Positions 35,234-42,173 of a stretch of 64,000 nt of DNA are shown one piece after another. The DNA comes from Sinorhizobium glycinis (GTDB taxonomy: Bacteria; Pseudomonadota; Alphaproteobacteria; Rhizobiales; Rhizobiaceae), in the NCBI RefSeq assembly GCF_001651865.1, contig NZ_LPUX01000061.1:310001-374000 (forward strand). Direction: 5' to 3'. The position numbers and the translations under genes were made by a program. The stretch's first letter is position 1; every line of letters begins with the position of its first letter. Below the pieces are notes generated by a model. The model was not told the origin of the DNA, ran no database searches, and saw only the letters and a program-made list of their open reading frames with translations.

Positions 35234-35478
35234 GCCGCGATCATAGCATCATGGAACGGCAAGGAAAGAGGTGCTACCCGACCGAGACATCATGGAAAGG
35301 GGGGACGTGTATTAGCGAATGTTTAAGGTCTCTTTGACACTGTCGACGAACGCGGAGAAGTACACCACTTCAATATGACATGAGGTCATCCGGTTGATCG
35401 GGCCCGGCTATCCGCATCGATCGCAACGGAGGACCACGCTCGCGCCGGGCAGGTCCATATGTCACGGACTGCCACTCG

Positions 35479-37548
35479 ATGACGACCTCTCCTTCTGAAA
35501 AGCGCACCCTCTCGGTCAGCCAGCGGCTGGCGACGCTCGCGGCTGCGGCCTTTCTTGGTTTTGGCTCCCTGATCGGGGTCGGCTTTTACCAGAATAGCCT
35601 CTCGGAAGCGGCCCTCGAGAAGGCGATCCTCGCAGAGCACGGCATGAAAGTAGCCGATGAGATGCGGTATGCGAGCATAGAACTGGTGCTGATCGCCATG
35701 GATACGATCATCGACCGCCAGGAACGCAAGATCCAGCCGGAACGCGCCGCACAAATAAAGGCGTCACTCGAACTTCTCGACGCGCACATGCCGGATCTCG
35801 AGGCCCTGGCGCGCCTGCTTGGCAAATCTGAACGTCTCGCGAGTTTCGAATCCGACCTCGCTGAACTCCGAAAGGCGATCGAAGTCGACCTGAAGGCACT
35901 GGTGGAGTCCGGTGCTCCGGCGGAGGATTTTGCTCGCCTCGATGATGCGATAGACGGCGGCGGCGAGCGCATGGGCGTCCTCCTTACCGAAGTCACGGAC
36001 GCTTCGGCCAAGCTTGCCTCGGTGCGCACCGAGGAGGCGCGTGCCGCATCGACGAACGCGCTCCTGATGCAGGCGGTGGTCGGTGTCCTTGCCATGGGGA
36101 GCATGCTAGCGCTGATCTGGTTCCACGGAAACGCGCTTCGCCGCGGTATCCTCGGGCTGCGCGACAGCATGCAGCGCATCCATTCGGGCGATCTCACCTC
36201 GAGCGTCGCAGCCCTCGAGCGTGGCGACGAAATCGGCGAGATGGCCCGGTCGGTGGACCTGTTCCGGACCGCCGCAATCGAGAAGCGTTCGCTCGAACGG
36301 AATGCCGCCGCGAGCCGAGACGAAATGGAACAGGAGCGCGAGCGCAGGGCTGGCGAGCGCGAGCAGGCGGTCGGGCGCATCAAGGGCGCGGTGGATGCCC
36401 TCGGGCGGGCACTCAACCAACTCGCCGAAGGCAATCTCGCAGTCGCCATTCACGAGCCCTTCGAGGAGGGGCTGGACACGTTGCGCCGCGACTTCAACAA
36501 CACGGTCGAACGGCTGAGCCATGTCCTGGGCAACGTAAAGGAGAACGTGGTCTCGATCGACTCCAACGGCCGACAGATGCGCAGCGCCGCCGACGACCTG
36601 GCACGGCGGACGGAAAGGCAGGCAGCTTCGCTCGAGCAGACGTCGGCAGCCCTGGAGGAGATCACCGTTACCGTCAAAACGGCGACCAACCGCGCCGAAG
36701 AGGCAAGCCGCATGGTCGGCGAGACGCGCGTCAAGGCCGAGGAATCGGGCCGCATCGTCGGCGAGGCCATCTCCGCAATGGCTCGTATCGAGGGGGCCTC
36801 CAACGAAATCGGCAAGATCATCAACGTCATCGACGAGATTGCCTTCCAGACCAATCTTCTGGCGCTCAACGCCGGTGTTGAGGCGGCGCGGGCCGGCGAG
36901 GCCGGCAAAGGCTTTGCCGTCGTCGCTCAGGAAGTCCGCGAGCTCGCGCAGCGTGCCGCCGGGGCAGCGAAGGACATCAAGGCGCTGGTTACGCGCTCGG
37001 GTGACGAGGTCGAAACCGGCGTCAAGCTGGTACAGGCGACCGGCGACGCGCTTGGACGTATCGGTGCAAATGTTGTGCTCATCAATGAACACATGAGCTC
37101 AATCGTGCTGGCGGCGCGCGAGCAGTCGACCGGGCTCAACGAGATCAATGCCGCGGTCAGCCAGCTCGACCAGATGACGCAGCAGAATGCCGCAATGGTC
37201 GAACAGACCAATGCGGCGAGCCACACCCTCGCTCAGGACGCGGAGAACCTCAGCGATCTCCTGAGCCAATTCCGCAACGGCCAGGTACGCGAAACGACGA
37301 TGCGGGCCGCCGCTCCGGCAGCGGCGGCGCCATCGATCAAGACAAGCCCGGCAAGGCCCAACACCCAGCCCGGCGCAAGCAAGGCTGCGGCAAAGCCGGT
37401 CGCACTCCGCCAGCCGACGGCCGCGCAGGCATCCGCCCGTCCGGCTCCATCTCCCGCCAAGGCGCTCATGGGCAAGCTGGCGGGCGCTTTCGGAAACACA
37501 TCGGCCGCGGTGCCCTCGGCCTCCGGTGACAATTGGGAAGAATTCTGA
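35479..37548 (+). CDS. Methyl-accepting chemotaxis protein
   Basis: This 689-residue transducer has two membrane helices (residues about 17-38 and 195-215) around a helical periplasmic sensor, one HAMP domain after the second helix and a second HAMP-like segment (about 300-355). The signalling domain carries the highly conserved hairpin tip EIAFQTNLLALNAGVEAARAG from residue 453. The last residues NWEEF match the xWxxF pentapeptide that docks CheR and CheB. It forms an operon with cheW two bases later. Confidence 0.95.
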   Translation: MTTSPSEKRTLSVSQRLATLAAAAFLGFGSLIGVGFYQNSLSEAALEKAILAEHGMKVADEMRYASIELVLIAMDTIIDRQERKIQPERAAQIKASLELLDAHMPDLEALARLLGKSERLASFESDLAELRKAIEVDLKALVESGAPAEDFARLDDAIDGGGERMGVLLTEVTDASAKLASVRTEEARAASTNALLMQAVVGVLAMGSMLALIWFHGNALRRGILGLRDSMQRIHSGDLTSSVAALERGDEIGEMARSVDLFRTAAIEKRSLERNAAASRDEMEQERERRAGEREQAVGRIKGAVDALGRALNQLAEGNLAVAIHEPFEEGLDTLRRDFNNTVERLSHVLGNVKENVVSIDSNGRQMRSAADDLARRTERQAASLEQTSAALEEITVTVKTATNRAEEASRMVGETRVKAEESGRIVGEAISAMARIEGASNEIGKIINVIDEIAFQTNLLALNAGVEAARAGEAGKGFAVVAQEVRELAQRAAGAAKDIKALVTRSGDEVETGVKLVQATGDALGRIGANVVLINEHMSSIVLAAREQSTGLNEINAAVSQLDQMTQQNAAMVEQTNAASHTLAQDAENLSDLLSQFRNGQVRETTMRAAAPAAAAPSIKTSPARPNTQPGASKAAAKPVALRQPTAAQASARPAPSPAKALMGKLAGAFGNTSAAVPSASGDNWEEF

Positions 37549-37550
37549 TC

Positions 37551-38015
37551 ATGAGCAACGCAATCAAGCAGTCCGGCGCCTACCTCGAAATCGTCTCCTT
37601 CCACCTGGGCGACCAGGAATTCTGCATCGACATCATGGCGATCCGCGAAATTCGGGGCTGGGCACCGGTGACGCCGATGCCGCACACGCCGCCCTATGTG
37701 CTCGGTCTCATCAACCTGCGCGGCGCGGTGATTCCCGTCATCGATATGGCGTGCCGGCTCGGCATGAAGATGACCGAGCCGTCGGAGCGGTCGGCGATCA
37801 TCGTCACCGACATCAACGGCAAGCTCGTCGGCCTGCTGGTCGAGCAGGTTTCGGACATGATGACGATCCGCAGCGAAGACCTCCAGCCGGCGCCGGAAAT
37901 CATCCCGGAAGCCCAGCGTGCTTTCTGCCGCGGCATCGTCGCGCTCGAGAAGTCGATGGTCTGCTTCCTCAACCTCGATACCGTCATTGCCGACGAATTG
38001 GCCCAGGCCGCATAG
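37551..38015 (+). CDS. cheW: Chemotaxis coupling protein CheW
   Basis: CheW links receptors to the CheA kinase. The 154-residue protein is one CheW domain with EFCIDIMAIREIRGW, LGLINLRGAVIPVIDM and VLGLLVEQVSD-like LVGLLVEQVSDMMTI segments. ATG 37551 directly follows the receptor stop codon. The pairing of one receptor with its own CheW outside the main che operon suggests a dedicated coupling role. Confidence 0.93.
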   Translation: MSNAIKQSGAYLEIVSFHLGDQEFCIDIMAIREIRGWAPVTPMPHTPPYVLGLINLRGAVIPVIDMACRLGMKMTEPSERSAIIVTDINGKLVGLLVEQVSDMMTIRSEDLQPAPEIIPEAQRAFCRGIVALEKSMVCFLNLDTVIADELAQAA

Positions 38016-38046
38016 CTTCACACGGTCGTTGTGCCGAATGCCTGCA

Positions 38047-38070
38047 GGGCCCGCGAGAGCGGGCCCTTTT
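38047..38070 (+). terminator. Rho-independent terminator after cheW
   Basis: Perfect stem GGGCCCGC-GAGA-GCGGGCCC followed by TTTT, 32 bases after the stop. The rest of the gap to 38302 holds no supported gene. Confidence 0.88.
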
Positions 38071-38302
38071 GCGTGGTGCGACGAGGAAGCGGCGGTTCGA
38101 AAGGATGAATAGGAGCTGCCCATCAGGTTGCCGCGGCGTGATCCGAATTACAGGGGAGTGAGCCAACGTGACGAGTTGTCGAAGGCTGGCGAGGAACACC
38201 TGCACTGGAATCGAGTTATGGCACATGCAGCATCGGTGAGGAGCCCTTACAGTCGCAGCGTCCGTTGAAACTGGATGCTGAAACGGACACAGGAGCAATG
38301 CC

Positions 38303-38686
38303 ATGAGAGTTTCCTTGAGAACATCACTCGCCGCATTCGTCCTCTCAGCCGCTTTTGCCGGAGCCGCCGCGCCGTCATTTGCGAATGGCTTTTACCAGGG
38401 CATCGACTCGCATCACCCGCCGGGGACGCAGAACACAGGGTCGATGTTCGTTCCGATGGTTGAGCGCCCCTACTACGTCGATCGCAGCGTCTATGTCGAT
38501 CCGGCGCCGACCGGCAGTATCTACGTCCACCCGGCGCCGATGGGCACCATCTATGTTGAGCCGGTGCCGATGCGCCGATTCAGCGGATCGCCTTCTCAGC
38601 TCCGCGAGCGCTACGAGAACGAGTACCAGGGTGGCGGCCAAGGCGATTACTACCAGGGCATTATCCCTCCCGCTCCGGTTCCCTGA
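38303..38686 (+). CDS. Small exported protein with YVxPAPxG repeats (paralogue A)
   Basis: The 127-residue protein has a Sec signal peptide (RVSLRTSLAAFVLSAAFAGA, cleavage near SFA). The mature part begins NGFYQGIDSHHPPGTQN and ends YYQGIIPPAPVP. In between, three near-repeats occur: YVDPAPTGSI, YVHPAPMGTI and YVEPVPMRRF. The next gene (38980-39282) is a shorter paralogue with the same signal peptide, the YYQGIDS/PPGTQN start and the GIIPP end. Function is unknown; cell-envelope location is inferred. Confidence 0.8.
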   Translation: MRVSLRTSLAAFVLSAAFAGAAAPSFANGFYQGIDSHHPPGTQNTGSMFVPMVERPYYVDRSVYVDPAPTGSIYVHPAPMGTIYVEPVPMRRFSGSPSQLRERYENEYQGGGQGDYYQGIIPPAPVP

Positions 38687-38979
38687 GCGACAAGTGGCCG
38701 GCAAACCAGCCGGCCTGTTCTATCGACGTGAGCGCTCGCGCGGTTTCGCCGGTCGAGGACAGCACCTCGCGCATCGAAGCCCGCCACGGCGTCAAGTTAA
38801 AGTTGCTTAATCTCCATCACGGTTGCAGGAGCAATCGTGACGAAACATTGACTGCGCTGAGGAAGCCAGGGCTCCGAAAGGTGTTATGCTGGTAACTGCA
38901 GCATTCGCAGGAGGCCGTATGCTGCCATTGTTGCATCCGTCAGAGGCGAGGATGCTGAACGGAGATAGGAGCTAACGTT

Positions 38980-39282
38980 ATGAGATTCTCTCTAAGAACA
39001 TCATTCGCCGCATTCGTCCTCTCGTCCGCGCTTGCCGGTGTTGCCGCACCGGCATACGCGGACAGCTATTACCAGGGGATCGATTCGAATAATCCTCCGG
39101 GAACGCAGAACCGTACCCGCGTGCTGATGCCCCGCAGTGCCGCCCCGTCGAACGTCGACGTCATGCCCACGGGCAGCATCGACGGCCAGCGCGTTTTCCC
39201 GGCTGGACGTGGTATCTACCGGGAAAGATACGAGGCAGGCGAGGGCCAATATTATCGCGGCATCATTCCGCCGACACCCTGA
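38980..39282 (+). CDS. Small exported protein (paralogue B)
   Basis: The 100-residue protein begins RFSLRTSFAAFVLSSALAG and after cleavage near AYA continues DSYYQGIDSNNPPGTQN; it ends YYRGIIPPTP. It aligns with paralogue A over both ends but lacks the three YVxPAP repeats, keeping only MPTGSI. This is a tandem duplication with divergence in the middle. The 293 bases between the two genes contain no other supported gene. Confidence 0.8.
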   Translation: MRFSLRTSFAAFVLSSALAGVAAPAYADSYYQGIDSNNPPGTQNRTRVLMPRSAAPSNVDVMPTGSIDGQRVFPAGRGIYRERYEAGEGQYYRGIIPPTP

Positions 39283-39348
39283 GGCCTGGAGGTCAAGTCC
39301 AGGTGCGAGGGGAATTTCTGCCGCCGCGATTGATCGCGGCGGCAGCAT

Positions 39349-39849
39349 CTATTGGGGCCGGCCCTTTTCCCAAGTGACGGTCTGGCCGAACAGCGGAACG
39401 GTGGTGATCGACATCTTGGCGGACCCGTCGGTCAGTTGGCGCGAATGCGCAAGATAGATCAACGTGTCATTGGCCTTGTCGTAGATGCGGGTCACGAGCA
39501 GATCCTTCCAGATCAGCGACAGGCCGGAACGGAAGACTTCCTCTCCCTCGCTGGACAGATCGATATCGCCGATGGAGATTGGCCCGGTTTGGCGGCAGGC
39601 GATCGAATTGTTCGAGGGATCCTCGAACCAGTTGCCGTTCTTCAGCCGATCGATGACGCTGCGGTCGAAATAGGTGACGTGGCAGGTGACGCCGCCAATC
39701 TTCGGATCGCGCACGGCATCGATCTTGATATCGTTGCCGAGCCAGTCGACGCCGACCTTGCCCACCGTCTCGGCGTTGGCAGGCTGGGTGGCCGCGGCGG
39801 TCAGGGCGAGCGAAGCGGCGAGAAGCAGTGAGCGGGTGCGGCGGGACAT
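39349..39849 (-). CDS. creA: CreA family protein
   Basis: The 166-residue protein has a signal peptide (SLLLAASLALTAAATQPANA) and the CreA segments VDWLGNDIKIDAVRDPK, VTCHVTYFDRSVI and DPSNNSIACRQTGPI with two cysteines. CreA proteins are periplasmic and widely conserved in proteobacteria, but the molecular role is not established. It converges on paralogue B. Confidence 0.88.
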   Translation of the reverse strand: MSRRTRSLLLAASLALTAAATQPANAETVGKVGVDWLGNDIKIDAVRDPKIGGVTCHVTYFDRSVIDRLKNGNWFEDPSNNSIACRQTGPISIGDIDLSSEGEEVFRSGLSLIWKDLLVTRIYDKANDTLIYLAHSRQLTDGSAKMSITTVPLFGQTVTWEKGRPQ

Positions 39850-39861
39850 GGGTATCCTCCA

Positions 39862-39965
39862 TTACAGCGCCGCGCGTCTTGTCAGACGCGCAAAGGTCGC
39901 TGTAGCACTTTGATTTGCTGCATGTCTTTGTCCTTAAATCGAGGTCGATTCAAGGAGACATGCAG
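39862..39965 (-). repeat. RIME1-type palindromic element, copy 4 (inverted orientation)
   Basis: The order of the two palindromes is the reverse of copies 1-3: TACAGCGCCGCGCGTC / GACGCGCAAAGGTCGCTGTAG comes first and CTGCATGTCTTTGTCC / CAAGGAGACATGCAG second. It lies between creA and the diguanylate cyclase gene. Confidence 0.85.
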
Positions 39966-40036
39966 TAGGCAGCACCGTTCACATAGGTGGCAGCGCCGGC
40001 AATGCAAGACGGCAGGGCCCGTGCTGCTTCGGCCTC

Positions 40037-41275
40037 TCATGCGCTATGGCGCAATTGATCCCGATGGGTGGCGTCACCCTGTCGTAGTTGCGCGGCAGCC
40101 GCTGCCAGTACCCGGGCGCTGGCATCGATTTGGCGGTGCTTGGCGATCGAACAGCGATCACGTCCATCGGCCTTGGAATCATAGAGTGCCATGTCCGCGC
40201 GGATCATCACGTCCATGATCGTGTCGCCGGGCGCCGCGGCGGCAATGCCGATGCTGACCGTCAAGCGGATGCGCTGATGCGCCCGACCGACCGGCGTGTC
40301 GCGCACGGCGAGGCAGATCGCCTCGGCGACGGCGGCGGCCTGTTCTTCCGTATGGTCCGGCAGCACGATCCCGAATTCCTCGCCGCCGATGCGCCCGAAA
40401 ATACCGCGTCCATCGAGGAATGCGGAAACGGTCTCGACGAAATGGGCGAGCGCCATGTCGCCGCAAGCATGGCCGTAATGGTCGTTGATCTGCTTGAAAT
40501 AGTCGAGGTCGAGCTGAAGGAAGGCAGCCGGACGATGGTGCGTGAGACAGGCGGCGATCGTTTGTTCTCCGTCTTCGATCAGCGCTCTGCGCGACAGGGC
40601 GCCCGTCAAGGGATCGCGTGCGAGCATCGTCCTCAGACCGGCAATGACGCGATTCTCGATCGTAAGGATCACCGCGACGAAAAGAGCGGGAAGGAAGAAG
40701 ACCTGCAGGAAGGCGAGGGAGTAGTCGAAGATGGGCGATGCGGGCGAGGCGGGGAGGTCAAGGGAGGTTTCGGAAGCGGAACCTATGCTGCGAACGAGCC
40801 CCGCAAAGGCGATCGCCAGCAAGCCGGCGGCCCCGGCTCGGAGCGCCGGCTTGCCTCTCGCCTGTCCATCAAGAATTGGGAGGCCGATGACGGCGAGGAA
40901 AGCCGCGCCGCAGCCGGCGATGATGATCATGTGTGCGCCGAAGCCGTCTTGATCGCCCGGATCGATGAGAAGGCCGGCCGTGCCGGCCGCAAATGCGAGC
41001 GTGGCACAGAAGCCAATCGAGACCGATTGGTCGACGAGCCGGCGAAAGCCGAGAAAAATGCCGAAGATGGCAAGGATCATCGCCGCATAGCCGGCAATTG
41101 CGGCGAGCGGAACGCTGAACGATGTCGCCGCCATCAACAGAGCCGTTGCAATCGCCGATAGTGCGCAGGCGATCGAGAATTCTCGGACGCCTGCCGTCTC
41201 GGAGCTTCGCAGTCGTAGAAGGGCGGGCAGGAGTATCAAATGCGCAGTGATCGATATGGCAGGGAAAAGGCTCAT
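40037..41275 (-). CDS. Membrane-bound diguanylate cyclase (GGDEF domain)
   Basis: The 412-residue protein has about six membrane helices in the first 230 residues and a C-terminal GGDEF domain that makes cyclic di-GMP. The domain starts at ARDPLTGALSRR, has LQLDLDYFKQINDHYGHACGD and an intact active-site motif in FGRIGGEEFGIVLPD. No RxxD inhibitory site is present at the usual spacing before GGEEF. ATG 41275 was chosen; the frame is open further upstream, but without conserved or membrane sequence. Confidence 0.9.
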   Translation of the reverse strand: MSLFPAISITAHLILLPALLRLRSSETAGVREFSIACALSAIATALLMAATSFSVPLAAIAGYAAMILAIFGIFLGFRRLVDQSVSIGFCATLAFAAGTAGLLIDPGDQDGFGAHMIIIAGCGAAFLAVIGLPILDGQARGKPALRAGAAGLLAIAFAGLVRSIGSASETSLDLPASPASPIFDYSLAFLQVFFLPALFVAVILTIENRVIAGLRTMLARDPLTGALSRRALIEDGEQTIAACLTHHRPAAFLQLDLDYFKQINDHYGHACGDMALAHFVETVSAFLDGRGIFGRIGGEEFGIVLPDHTEEQAAAVAEAICLAVRDTPVGRAHQRIRLTVSIGIAAAAPGDTIMDVMIRADMALYDSKADGRDRCSIAKHRQIDASARVLAAAAAQLRQGDATHRDQLRHSA

Positions 41276-41702
41276 TTCGAAACGGCCTGTCGTGCTAAAA
41301 TAAAGGGGGTGGCTCTCTGGCCAGCGGTATGCGTAGTCAAATTCGTAGCCGCGCCGTGTTAACGAAGGTCGGCGAAATTTGCTGCAATTTGAACGTTTCG
41401 GCTTTCTCGCATTGGTTGCGGATGAGAATTTTGGGCGGCGGCAATGGATCCGGATCCCCGGGGGTGGATTCTCGGCCGATGCATTGAGTCTGAATGGCCG
41501 ATCACCCTCGCGACGTGCATCGGTTCGACCCGTCAGATGATGGTCCAGAGTGGGCCGGGAGAGCGGACGAAACAAAGTGGGAAGTGCTTCTCCGGGTTCA
41601 GGTGACAATGAGTGATGAGCGTCACGCGGCTGCCACATGGACCGCGCCGATCTCTCGGTTTATGCTGTCGCCCCCGTAACGGCCTTTCCGGTGGGTTCGA
41701 CA
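41276..41702. other. Divergent intergenic region
   Basis: These 427 bases separate the leftward diguanylate cyclase gene and the rightward acetyltransferase gene. They must hold both promoters. I see no coding frame, RNA or long repeat that I can support. Confidence 0.4.
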
Positions 41703-42164
41703 ATGAGCGAAAACCTTTCCATCCGCCCGGTCGTCCGGAGCGACTACGACCAGTGGCTGCTGCTCTGGGAAGGCTACAATGCCTTTTACGGACGCTCGGG
41801 CGAAAGCGCGCTCGCTCCCGATATCACCCACATGACCTGGTCGCGCTTTTTCGATGCCTATGAACCGGTGCATGCCCTGGTTGCCGAGAACAAGGGCCGG
41901 CTGGTCGGGCTCACGCACTTCATCTTTCACCGCACCACCACCGCGATCCAGCCGAATTGCTATCTCCAGGACCTCTTCATCAACGAGGCGGCCCGCGGCA
42001 TAGGGGTTGGCGAGGCGCTGATCAACGGTGTCTTCGAAGCGGCACGACGGGCAGGCACCTCGCGCGTCTACTGGCTGACGCACGAGACGAACCTCAAGGC
42101 GATGCGGCTCTACGACAAGGTGGCCGAGAAATCCGGCTTCGTGATGTACCGGATGGCGATTTGA
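41703..42164 (+). CDS. GNAT-family N-acetyltransferase
   Basis: The 153-residue protein shows the acetyl-CoA binding region CYLQDLFINEAARGIGVGEALI and the later VYWLTHETNLKAMRLYDKVAEKSGFVMYRM. The substrate is unknown; small-molecule or amine acetylation is typical. ATG 41703 starts at SENLSIRPV; the upstream in-frame start at 41637 is less likely. Confidence 0.88.
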   Translation: MSENLSIRPVVRSDYDQWLLLWEGYNAFYGRSGESALAPDITHMTWSRFFDAYEPVHALVAENKGRLVGLTHFIFHRTTTAIQPNCYLQDLFINEAARGIGVGEALINGVFEAARRAGTSRVYWLTHETNLKAMRLYDKVAEKSGFVMYRMAI

Positions 42165-42173
42165 GGGCGCCCC

